Below, piece after piece: positions 44,235 to 55,204 of a stretch of 64,000 nt of DNA. Position 1 is the stretch's first letter. The number at the start of each line of letters is the position of its first letter. The notes below the pieces were generated by a model. It ran no database searches, was not told the DNA's origin, and worked only from the letters and a program-made list of their open reading frames with translations. The position numbers were made by a program, and so were the translations under genes. Source of the stretch: Leptidea sinapis (lineage: Eukaryota; Arthropoda; Insecta; Lepidoptera; Pieridae); assembly GCF_905404315.1 (NCBI RefSeq), contig NC_066266.1, positions 5,525,501 through 5,589,500 of the forward strand, given 5' to 3'.

Positions 44235-46286
44235 ATACCATACCAAGAGTCAATTGAAAATTATAATATAATGTGAAAGTTAGTCATCAATGCCTAACTT
44301 ACCTCATATGTATATGATATGTATACTTTTGGTCTGTAGACTGGACCCGAAGTATTCAACAAAACACGGTTTTATGGAATCAGGTTTTAGTTATTACAAG
44401 TCATTAATAACTAATGTGCCAATCAGTTACTACAAAACAAATGAATATTGAGACAATTCGTATAATTTCTCTATTTCTTATTCTGTACTTCTAGGGTACT
44501 TTAAAAATATCAACGGTATATAAAACATTTCCACCGAAAGCTGTATCAAAGGCTTTGAGGAATAAAGCTTACAGAAAGGTGCAAAAAGTGTAAATTGACT
44601 TTCGGGTAAGGTTCTTTATTTGAATTTAGAAAAAGATGGTTAGAATGTCACCTTTAAAGCTTTTTTAATGTCTTTGGATTTCAATAAGCTTTCTAATATT
44701 TTATTAGTAACACCTTATCTGTCGAAGTATTTCTAAAAAAAAAACGTGTCAATGAATTATATAGACTGTTCGTTTCCTGACTTATAAAATTTATATAAAT
44801 GTGCCAAAAAATATTAAAGAATAAATAAAAAGCCAAAAGGTTCAACTGACCTGTAAATGCCCTTATGGATACGCTCGTGCATTTACGAGTTTTAAAAATA
44901 AATTTAGAATGAATACAGACGTAATGGGTTGAACCGTTTATTCTTCCTTGTTTGCCTAGTTTCTACTTGGTTAGTTTGTCCTCCTCTTGTGTAAAAGGGC
45001 TCCTGTAGTGTATATGCTAATTAAACTTATTTATAAGTTATAGATAAAATACCACTCATTTTATAATCTTGACAATCATTTTGAATAATGTAGAGTCCAA
45101 TGGTTGCCTAGTTTACCGTGGTTAGGGTTTGTGGCCAACGTAATTAAATATTGTGTAGTCATCGGTGATTTGTTTGCTAGTTTTCTAGACGCCTTGAAAT
45201 TATTGTAAACTAACTGCATACATCTAGGATGAGACTAATATGAAGCCTATATTATTATGTTTAGGGCAACATACCTCTTGTTAAATTTGCAAAATTTGAA
45301 TTAAATCCATTAAGTAGTTCGCCCGCCGCCGGACCACACCATAGTATCGCGCACTCGGTTGGTCATCGGCGTAACTATAAAAATATGTGTCCCAATAATG
45401 TAGTGTGAAAGAGAAAGTTTATCTACTTGAAATATGAGAAATGCTACCAAATGTGCAATAGAAGTAAATTAGTGTTATTTATTGTATTAACGGTTCACAA
45501 TTATTATGAAGATAATCGCTTATACATGATAGATATATATGCTGTCGCGGGCTTTTTTGTAGGTTTACATTTCCATTATACATTATATACGAGTTAACTA
45601 TTTAGTTACATTATTTAACTCTAATGGATTTGGCATCGCAAGACATAATATTTTGAAGAATGCAGAATTTCGTGCTATTTGCTTGACACTTAACGTTATA
45701 ATTTGGACAATTCCCACAATACATTTATAAATTTGGTCAAAACGTATTACTCTGAGGTATAAGTGTAATATTTTATAGTTTCATTATAACCCATTGAGTA
45801 GTTTTTCTTGAAAGAGTAACATACATCAATACATGTAATGTTTCGCGTTTATAAAAAAAATACGTCGATTGATTCCTTAACATACATAAATAGAGATTTA
45901 GCTAAGAAAGAGTATACAAATTGAATGTACAATAAAATGTACAACTTTATACACAAACCTTACAGGAAAAGCCAGGAAAGAACTAATATTCCGAAACGTA
46001 ACGATTTTCACAGAATCGTTTTAAAATCAAACTGCGGTTTTAAAAAATAAATCACACGACTGAATGGAGTTAAAACTAACTCGTATAGCGAGTAAGTTAG
46101 GGGGGTATTAGAAATAATATTCTCGTGCTAAGAATTTTTACGATCGAAACAGTTATGGCAATTGTAATTCATCCTCCGCTCGTACGCGTTAAATGTTTAT
46201 CGTGTACGCTATTATGAGGCCACGAAACAGGTGACTGTTAAAGTGTTACAGCAATTTTGTTTCAAAAAATAACTATACTTGGTTTA
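44235..46286. other. Unassigned stretch
   Basis: About 2 kb without a supportable gene. At 44855-44876 a 22-base segment is identical to 43811-43832 in the RNase H remnant, within otherwise unrelated flanks. Confidence 0.45.
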
Positions 46287-46564
46287 TATATTATGTGACG
46301 ACCTGTATAGCCGAGTGGTTAGCGATCCTACCAACTAAGCTAGAGGTCCCGGGTTCGAATCCCGGTAGGTGCAAGCATTTATATTATGATGAATATGGAT
46401 TTTTGTTTCCGAGTCATGGATGTTTATATGTATTTATGTATGTTTAAGTAAGTATATTGTATTAAATATATCGTTGCCCTGCAACCCATAACACAGGTAA
46501 TATATGCCTAATTTGGGGCAAGATAATTTGTGTAAAAAGTGTGTCAATATTATTATTATATTAT
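46287..46564 (+). mobile_element. tSINE copy 3 with perfect 10-bp target duplication
   Basis: TATATTATGT at 46287-46296 and 46555-46564 flanks a 258-base SINE. The head has intact box A (TAGCCGAGTGGTT) and box B (GGTTCGAATCC) with a paired CCCGG...CCGGG T arm. The body and ATT-repeat tail match copies 1 and 2. It is the best-preserved tSINE here. Although tRNA-like, it is not a tRNA gene: the acceptor stem pairs only in part. Confidence 0.87.
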
Positions 46565-46817
46565 GTTTTGTTGATTTTTCGATCAACATGCCACTTTGTA
46601 TCTTTGTATTTTTGAACACTTTTAATAGTATTCAACGGGAAATATTTAATTTATTTATGATTCATTTATGTTCGAGCTTTCCTGTTTTATCTGAATATGT
46701 AATACTTACCATACCACCAGAAACTAACCACTCAACTAGTGGTCAAAAAGCATCCTTAAAGTTAATGTTTCATTAAATATAATACAGTCACTTTCCTTTT
46801 CATATTGACAGTCAAAG

Positions 46818-47240
46818 ATGTGATACAGTGACCTCTACTGTATACCACTGGACTGGCGGCTGTCAAAGTGCTTTTGTGCCTGTTTGATATTCGCCATTTT
46901 GGCGCTGTTGGCCACGTAGCGAGAGTCTGCGGTACTAAAACTAGTAATGACAATCTAGTGGCGACATAGATGACAACAAAGATGGTGGGAAACTATTTAC
47001 AATAACAAAAAAGTGTGCACTTTATTCCGTTGATTCTTGTAGTATAAATAACACGGACAACGAACGAAATTAATTCAAAATGTAAAAATATTTCAGAGTA
47101 CTGTACGTTCCTTCGCAGCCATTTGTATTATACGTCAAAATTAATTCTCAGGACGCTCGCCAGTGGCGCTTCAAATGGGCACAAAAATTTGCCGTCGAAC
47201 AAATGGAACAGTGGGATTTATACAGGTCAGTGATGTGATA
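46818..47240. mobile_element. hAT-type MITE with perfect 8-bp target duplication
   Basis: ATGTGATA at 46818-46825 and 47233-47240 flanks a 407-base element. Its ends CAGTGACCT and AGGTCAGTG are inverted repeats, with diverged pairing continuing about 90 bases inward. An 8-base duplication and CA.TG ends are hAT hallmarks. There is no transposase; frames inside are chance. Confidence 0.82.
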
Positions 47241-47244
47241 TTAT

Positions 47245-49130
47245 GATACATTTACTTTAAAGATGCTTTCTGCAACAAGCGGTAAGTATTTAAAATCAAA
47301 TTTCATTCATTTGGTTCCGTGTCCTCTACGAAATTTCTTATCTTCATGAAAATCATGGATTTCGCGCGTAAATTGACTTACTTCGAATGTTTGTAATAAA
47401 CTTAAAAATAGCTTGACTGATTTTGAAAATCATTTCAGCAGTAGAAATTACAATTTTTACGTCTTCAGTCTGAATGAAACAGGGTGAGAATTAATTAGTA
47501 TAATTTAAATATTTTATATGCCAATTCACCTTCTCCACTGTTGTATAAAATCGCGTATTATCTGGCCCATTGTTCGAGCTATAGCTTAGCTATATGAAAC
47601 TACATGGCGCTACTGTTATTGGCTATTACTGTTATAGCATAATGCTTTGTTCAAGTCGACCTAGAGCCCTATATTCTGTGCTATAAGCATAATAATTGAT
47701 ATAGTTTGTAATGTTTTTTTTCCAGTATTTGCATAAGTCAAACGGAAATTCGCCAAGTCTATTCACTGTGTGTAAAATGAACTCGCATTTAATAAGTGAA
47801 ATTCAGAATGAGTTGTAAAATATGTTATAAAGTTCCCAGCGGGTACCGAATCCGAACACCAAATCTGAAATCATAGACTAGAATAAAAAATTAAACCCTC
47901 GGTTATTTGAATTTTTCACAATTTTGTGGTTTTATGAAAAAAATGTGAATACAGGATTTGTAGATCTTTTTACTACCTACAACTTTGGTATTTAACTTTT
48001 TGGAGTTTACTCTTTAAGAATCGATTTTCATATAAGGCGCCCGGTATGAGAAAAATATGGATAGTAAAATCTACTCATCAAATCTCATAGTAACGTTTTT
48101 GGTGCGCATCATTTCTCGCGCACCTTTTACAGTCTTGTATTTTGGAGCTTTATTATATTATTGAAATTGATTTATTATTATACTTTCATAAAGTTAAGTG
48201 AAAATTCTATAAATTATGGAAGAATGTGGTGTATATAACAGTGGCGGAAAATCTGATAAATACTTAGCTACTAAGTAAGTTACAATTCATACATTACAAC
48301 ACTATGACGTGTGTTGTATATAAAATAAACATGTGTGCTTTGTATTTATTAAATATTGAATTATTCAATACAGTTCATACAAATTTATATGAGCTATGCA
48401 CATAATTAAATGTTTATTTTAATATGGAGAGTATATATAGCGCATTTCACGGCAAATAGGCAATTTTTAACCTAACTTATTATTTTACTTTTATAATGAT
48501 ATCTATAATTTTTTTAAAGATATTATGATTTATTTTCTATTTACTATTTTTGTGGTTTCAGTTACGATTATTTATGATTCGATAGTATAATTATAATGAT
48601 ATAATCATGAAGATATACTTAAATCTAAAATATTTGATATAGATATAGCTTCTGCTGTAAGTCTGTTTGTAACCGACTCCATTGGACTTCATTTTGTTTA
48701 GTACCTGTTCAAAGACAATCGTTCTTGAGGAGTAAACTCCAGTCGTGTGTCGGAGCTGACACACACGCTTTTTTTTTTCATAGGACTTGTAGTTTCGCTG
48801 GAAATCGACATAAACCGTTTTTTAACACACATTTAAACACCCCCCTTTTTTACTTGGCGACATCAGATCACCCGTATTTTTTTTCCTGTCATTTTTGTTA
48901 TATTCTCTTCCTTTTCCAATGGGTTTAACTCTTCTATATTTTTTTGGTTTCAAAACTATCGAGCCTGGTCTAAGAATAAATAGTTGTGTTGTTGTTGAGC
49001 GCTATGGAAGTAAAACTTTTTGTTATCTCTCGCAAAGATAAGTTAATTAAATGAGCAGCATGATGAACATTGTGCTAATAAGTAAATCAATTCTTTATGA
49101 GATGATGTCGTGATAAGTGTCATAGAATTT
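47245..49130. other. Unassigned stretch
   Basis: GTGTGTC and GACACAC (48745-48764) form a small hairpin in a T-rich stretch. A 67-codon frame over it has no motif. No gene is recognised. Confidence 0.45.
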
Positions 49131-49135
49131 CATCA

Positions 49136-49275
49136 TAAGACTTAACATCTTATGTCTCAAGGTGCCGACCAATTAATATAGTGTAGTGTCGCTCAGAATT
49201 TTTGAGTTTTTCAAGAGTCCTGAGCCGCATTGCATTGTAATGGGCTGGGCGTATCAATGACCAACAGTTGAAATG
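49136..49275 (+). repeat. Rep1 fragment
   Basis: It runs from GACTTAACATCTTATGTCTC to GGGCGTATCAATGACCAACAG: the middle and 3' part of Rep1, diverged and truncated at both ends. Confidence 0.8.
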
Positions 49276-49279
49276 GATC

Positions 49280-49882
49280 AGCCGTCTTTACCGTCGCACA
49301 TGTAGCCGATCATAAACTAATCTTCGTTGCTGATATTGATAATATATTATGTAAGAAAGCATCAAAGCTCACTGGGTCACAAGCTCCAAAAACACTAAAT
49401 TATCGTTGTTTAACGCTCTTACAAGGAGTATATATTGAATATGCTTCAGTTGCCTAGAATCCTCAGTATAATCCACACTCTATGAGAATTGCACGTATAC
49501 AAAAGCGCTTTCTGCACCATAAGTTTTATCGATAAGTTATGTAATATCGTTATTGTTAATTCTAGCTACTTTTTCAGACTCCGACAATAACTTATTTACT
49601 CTGTTGGATCGTAAAAACTATTAGACCTATGTTTTTTACATAGACTTTTCAATGAAGCCTAAGATGCGTCTAACTTACTTTATAAAATCTCTGTAAGAAT
49701 TCCAAGGCCGTATAACGTCCGCCAAACCTGGCTGTCAGCACCTATCAATAGAATGTTAACTTTATATAATAGTATAAATAAAGTTCTCAACATTGACACA
49801 GTAGGTGATAGTCTTCCTAAGCTCAAAAAGAAGCTAACAGCCACTTCTTATCACAATAAAGTATCGAATTTTTTTATATAAT
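49280..49882 (+). pseudogene. CR1-like LINE ORF2, C-terminal third, decayed
   Basis: The plus strand gives VYIEYASVA, then PHSMRIARIQKRFLHHKFYR, and later IPRPYNVRQTWLSAPINRML and SLPKLKKKLTA before a stop near 49880. These match the 'LEYAS..W.P....I.RIQKRFL' and 'R......P..R....YN.....D.F......K..L' parts of CR1/Jockey-superfamily ORF2. Stops and frame changes make it non-functional. Confidence 0.65.
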
Positions 49883-49944
49883 TTTATTGTTACTTGGGAT
49901 TTTTTATTTTTTTTAAGGTAACTCTATTTGTTCGTTAGCTGTTT

Positions 49945-49968
49945 TTTTATTGAATAGAAGGACAAACG
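49945..49968 (-). mobile_element. LINE-J tail scrap, minus orientation
   Basis: The T run and GAATAGAAGGACAAACGA are the LINE-J 3' terminus on the minus strand. It switches abruptly to foreign sequence at 49969, 86 bases before a plus-strand LINE-J piece begins. Confidence 0.7.
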
Positions 49969-50054
49969 ACCTTGCCCTGTGCTTCCCCGGGGCGTAAAAA
50001 GCATAGGGTAGTCCCAGGCCCAAGGGTGTCGTAAAAGGCGACTACGGGCTTATT

Positions 50055-51300
50055 GAAACGGAAAAACACCGCCGACCATCCCACGGTGTCAGAGCTCCAT
50101 GCCTGAAGTACAGTTCAGACAAAAATCTGTTCGGCGAGCTCTGTTTTCGTTGGACGTCAGGAAGTCGAACGGGCCGGATGGCATTTCTCCAATCGTGCTT
50201 AGAACGTGTGCGCCTGAGTTGACTCCGGTGCTAACGCGTTTATTCCAGCACTCTTATTCAAAAGGCGTAGTCCCTGACTCATGGAAGTCAGCCCTTGTCC
50301 ATCCGATCCAAAAAAAAAAGGAGACAGTTCGGATCCGGCAAATTACAGGCCTAGAGCGATTACCTCCCTGCTTTCCAAAATCATGGAGAGGATAATTATC
50401 CGCCAGCTCTCGGTATACCTTGAGGGTCACCAGTTGATCAACGACCGGCAGTACGGCTTTCGCCATGGTCGGTCGACTGGCGATCTTCTGGTATACTTAA
50501 CACATAGATGGGCGGCGGCTATTAAAAGCAAGGGGGAAGGCCTGGCGGTTAGCCTGGATATAGCGAAGGACTTTGATCGTGTATGGCACAAGGCGCTCCT
50601 CTCAAAACTTCCATAGTTTGGGCTTCCCAAGAGCTTATGCAAGTGGATCTCCAGCTTCCTCTCTGGGCGCAGCATACAGGTCGTTGTCGACGGTTATTGC
50701 TCGATTCCAAAGCCCGTGAACGCTGGAGTGCCCTAAGGCTGTGTGCTATCTCCCACGCTGTTTCTTCTGCATATCAATGATATGTTGGACACCTCCAACA
50801 TACATTGCTATGCAGACGACAGCACTGGTGATGCCGTATTCACGGGCCATGCAAGTCTCTCTCGGGATATCGTCGACCAGTGCCGGGAGAAACTTGTGTC
50901 TTCTATGGAGTCCTCTCTCGAGAAGGTCGCGGAATGGGGTAAATTGAACCGTGTCCAATTTAACCCCCAAGAGACTCAAGTTTGCGCGTTTACCACTAAA
51001 AAAGCCCCATTTGCCGTGTCACCGCTCTACGACAACACTTCCCTTAAAGCCTCGCCTAGTATCGATATTGGGTCTCGAAATTCCGTGGCCATCTGGATTG
51101 CAAAGCCAAATTGGCTTAGAAGAAGCTGGGACACTACTTCAAGCGTCTTCTACCGCATTTATCACGGGGAGTGTTCCGAAGAGCTGTTTAACCTGATTCC
51201 ACCTTCGACACGCCACAAGTTAAGATACCATCCCCACGATCTGGATATGTGGGTGTCCTGTGATTCCTCTGGTGTTGTGGTGCAAGAGAGTGTGGGCGGA
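50055..51300 (+). pseudogene. LINE-J ORF2 copy, rearranged
   Basis: Very similar to 37290-38770 but truncated at both ends. It encodes MPEVQFRQKSVRRALFSLD, DIAKDFDRVWH, and INDM with a YADD box near 50810. Lesions include a stop at 50614-50616 after LSKLP, a TAA where GVPQG is expected (50732-50734), and several deletions near 51138, 51200 and 51252 relative to the longer copy. It retains the segment around 50965-51095 that the longer copy has lost. The poly-A end is missing. Confidence 0.87.
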
Positions 51301-51822
51301 CTTGTAAGTACTTAATCGTACATCTGCAACATTCGGACTGAAACTGTGTCAATTATTTCATAAAAATATGCGAGCATAAAAATTGTATGTAATTCCTTTT
51401 ATAACGTGTTACTTATTTGTTTTTTCTTGGCCTTTTGAATATTCACAAATATTACTACACAGTTATAATGTGTATACCTTGTGGTAGCAATTAGTTTATA
51501 TAGTTATAGTTTTTTATAAAAAAAAAGATAGAGCCCAATAAATGAAGCAGCGTCCTTGCTTAAATCATTGTAATAGTCTGTTTTTTATTTTGTGTTTTCG
51601 GGACGATACTATATATTTGTAATTACAAAAAAGCGCGTTCACGTACCTTAGCGCAATGGGCTGCCACACAACGTTTGTGGTTGAACACGAGAATAGAGCA
51701 CCTCTAAAATAAAATAGTTCTCAATAATTACGCGCTTGGCGTGTGTCCGCTCTACTGGTAAGACATTTACGAAATGTCGCACATCAGGCCTTATTACCTT
51801 TCTGAGGTTAGCAGTGAATGTG

Positions 51823-51940
51823 TTAAAGGCCGGCATTGTCCCCTGTAATTTCTCTGGTGTTCAAGATAATTTGGACGGCGGTGATCACTGAACATCAAGT
51901 GATCCATACGCTCGTTTGTTCTTGTCTTCCATTAAAAATA
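51823..51940 (+). mobile_element. LINE-J 3' tail, 5'-truncated and diverged
   Basis: TTAAAGGCCGGCATTG to CGCTCGTTTGTTCTTGTC is the LINE-J 3' UTR with many substitutions, so this is an older copy. It ends in a short A-rich run. Confidence 0.78.
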
Positions 51941-52254
51941 GAACCCTTAGAACAGCGATTCAGATGGAAGAAAATTCTATAGTTCCCACCAACATTTGGA
52001 TAATACAAATGGGAATGTTTATACATATACTTAAATAGAAAGTAATTAAGTTTTTATTTATGTAGAACAAAACAATATTTTCATCTTGTAAAAGAATAAT
52101 AAATTTCACATGACTTACGAGAAGAAAGTAAGGGATACAAAAAAGATGTTTTAGATGATTATATTTATATTTCTTCTTAAAGAAAACTCCACGATGGTGT
52201 AATTTTATCTCTTTCGGTTTATTCGCAACAACTGCATTACTTTCGACGGGGAGA

Positions 52255-52441
52255 GCATGCCATAGAGAGACTTGTTGTTCAGGGAAGGGTCAACGGCAGT
52301 AGATCAAGAGGACGCTCCCCTATGCGCTGCACAGATCAAAGCCCTAACCAATACTCCCCTCAACACATGTGCCAGAGAAGCAACAGCCAGGGATTACTGG
52401 CGTAGAATAGACGAAGAAGAATATGAAACATTCTTCTTCTT
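52255..52441 (+). pseudogene. RTE-like LINE ORF2 C-terminus
   Basis: Two frames give SRSRGRSPMRCTDQ and then IKALTNTPLNTCAREATARD, YWRRIDEEE and a stop. This is the conserved 'RSRGR.P.RW.DQI.......A....DR..WR' tail of RTE-like elements, broken by a frameshift. A TTC-rich run marks its 3' end. Confidence 0.65.
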
Positions 52442-52444
52442 CTA

Positions 52445-55003
52445 AAAGAGGAGAAAGCAATGGCTTTCTACGCTAATTTATTATTTTTCTCCTTAAAATA
52501 TGTTTGCTTCAGGTCAGATAGCTATTTTGTCCTTTTGCGTTTCACTTCCAAAATGTGTTCCTGTTGTGGTACGAAAAATCAGCAACTCAATTATTATTAT
52601 TACCATCCGTGCAAAAAGTGGCGGGTCGCTATTTATAAATAAAACAATCAAGTTCATAGGCCAAAGTTTCACTTTATTTAGAAAAGTATGTATTTACAAT
52701 TATCTAAATTATTATTCTGAAAAATTCAACATAATTTCATTAATTATTTTATCAATCTATTCACTCGCTCTAATATCTATTACACGAAAACGAAAGCTTA
52801 AGCCCCTTTTGCACACACCATGTGCAGTAGCTATATTCAACTTTTTTCTATGATTTACAATAAAACTCACATTTAGAGTACATCCAGTATTAAATCATAG
52901 TGTTAAAAATATTTCTATTACGAGAAAAAAAATTGTGGAAAAGTGAAATGTTTTCAATATTTATGAAATAACTTTTTTCGATTTAGCGTTATTCTATTGA
53001 AAAAGTACATTAAGATACACAAACTCTTTCGAATAATCACCAAGGCCAATCATTTTCTTCTTCTTTCAGAATGCAGCGCGAAAAATTTTCAACAGCAAAA
53101 GAGATTATTTATTAATAAATTACCATAGTCACCGTATAGGAACAGCCATGACGAGACTCTCATGCCAGAATTTGGGGAGAATACGTCTCCTGAGTCAAAA
53201 ACATGTGTCTAATTGATAAAAGACAAATCTTAACTGAATTTACACTCAAGAAAACTCATAACATTTGGATAATTATGCATTTCCGCAAAGTAATGCCTAA
53301 TTCAATAAATTTTTCTACAATTACAATATAAGCATTATTAATAGCGTTTCAGGAGCATAAGGCTTCTTGTACATGCCGACGGAGTCACTCCAACGTCGTA
53401 TATATCTGATTATACGAATCATATTCCACATTGACGCCGCACCGACGCCGCACTCAATATATTGCATAGCAACGATAATATTGCAGTAAAGCAAACGTAA
53501 CTGACAAAAATGCGTCACTAAATTAATTAAAAACAAATAATTGAACTCTTTCATTCCTATTAGTTTTACTATTTAGGCATCACCTCTTCTCTTCATATTG
53601 AATCACGTGATTCACAAAATGGCGGCTCAACCGAATGTTATGCGGCACCGTTGCGGCAGCGGTGTTATGTACAAGATGCCTTATGGTAACAGCTAAAAGA
53701 ACACTGATTATACTTTTAATATGTAACAGTTAATCATTAATTTTAATCAAATTAAGGGCATGCATATTAGATACAAAATATCATAGCGGAAATATTTAAA
53801 ACTCAAAGCGTAAGAGACACGGTGGGAAATACAGCTACAGAGAATATTATTACAATTTTATGACCACATGATACGCGTGAAGAATCATATACAGTATAGC
53901 TATAAGAGTAAATATCTATTTACAATTTAACTATTTATCACAGAGAAATAATTTTAATGATGACAATTTTACATCGAAGATTGTAAAAGCGAATTTCCAA
54001 AATTGTCAATAATTTTTCGATTTAGTAGAGATTGTTACAAACTTACAATATTTTATTTGTAATTGACAAACCCGATGAAATTATTCTGACAATAAATATA
54101 ATCTAATAATATTACTTCTACGGTTAACTATAAAAAAAAGGGTTAATTAATAAATTTATAAATATAAAAGCTTAACTAAAGATGAAAAATTCATGACATT
54201 AATAATATAATATGGTTCAAGAGAGGACTTGTGCGTTTTATAGAATTTTAAATTGTTGTTTGCAAAACATCTGGTAAATTTGAAATAGTACTTTTACTCA
54301 ATGAAGATGCAGCTTTCTAATGGTGAAAGAAATTTTTGAAATTGGTCCAGTAGCTTTTCTGTCAAAACGTTACAAACACACATACAAAAACACAAATGTT
54401 TCCTCTTTATAATACTAGTGAAGACAAACACATCGAATTCGTAAGTATTAATAATTCTAATGATACGAGAGTAAGACACAGTAAGTATTTAATTTTTATA
54501 ATGCCCATAATTAAGGGTGGTATTTCTTCTTTGTGTGGAAGTAATTCTTCAGTATTTTCTAGTAATTTGCTGTCAATCATTCAACATCTCCAAAATATTT
54601 ATACTGATTTTGATGTAAATTTATTTGTGTAATTGACGCCTATCGAGGGTCTAGAATTCTAAATAGACCAAATAGTTGGAACTTCGAACGAGTTCTGGGA
54701 GTATTTACTATTGATTTTAACATTAAATTTTCGTTAGTGTTAATTAAAACATATTACCTGTAACCCCCTTTTCCCCGTCATCATGAAATGATACATTGTA
54801 ATGTTTTGATTAGGCATCGTTTTAACAAGGATATATACCTCGACAAGTTAAATTAACTACAGCCGATATACGTGACCGTCACAGGTAATTATTATTCTAT
54901 TCTACAGTACAGGTTCAAGGTAATTCAGTATAGAAAATACGTCATGATAATTCATAATAAAATATTTTAACTTTATTCTTTTATCATAAATTAAAATATT
55001 TAG
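52445..55003. other. Mostly unassigned; palindrome and short ATG frame near 53.6 kb
   Basis: No gene is proven in 2.5 kb. TGAATCACGTGATTCA (53599-53614) is a perfect 16-base palindrome with a central E-box. It is followed at once by AAAATGGCGGCT, which opens a 24-codon frame (53620-53694). The segment 54330-54420 resembles the end of an RTE-like repeat. Confidence 0.4.
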
Positions 55004-55004
55004 C

Positions 55005-55200
55005 ATTATTGTGTTTCGGTGTGAAGGGCGCCGCAGCTAGTTAAATTATTGGGAAAATGAGACTTAAATCTTATGTCTCAAGGTGGCGAGCGCAATTGTA
55101 GTCACGTTTAGAATTTTTAGGTTTTTCAAGAATCCTGAGGGGCACTGCATTGTAATGGACAGATCGTATCAACTACTCGTCCCCTATTGTCATAAAAATA
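55005..55200 (+). repeat. Rep1 copy, 5'-truncated
   Basis: It runs from GTGTTTCGGTGTGAAGGGCG through GGCGAGCGCAATTGTAG to TCGTCCCCTATTGTCATAAAA, the complete 3' end of Rep1. Confidence 0.83.
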
Positions 55201-55204
55201 TTTA

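Noticed and set aside
46297..46372. tRNA gene call for the tSINE head
   Set aside because: It repeats with the same downstream body at 20.7 and 33.3 kb, has a target duplication, and its acceptor stem pairs only in part.
48740..48770. LTR end or promoter hairpin around CGTGTGTCGGAGCTGACACACACG
   Set aside because: A short hairpin only. No paired LTR, primer-binding site or polypurine tract was found.
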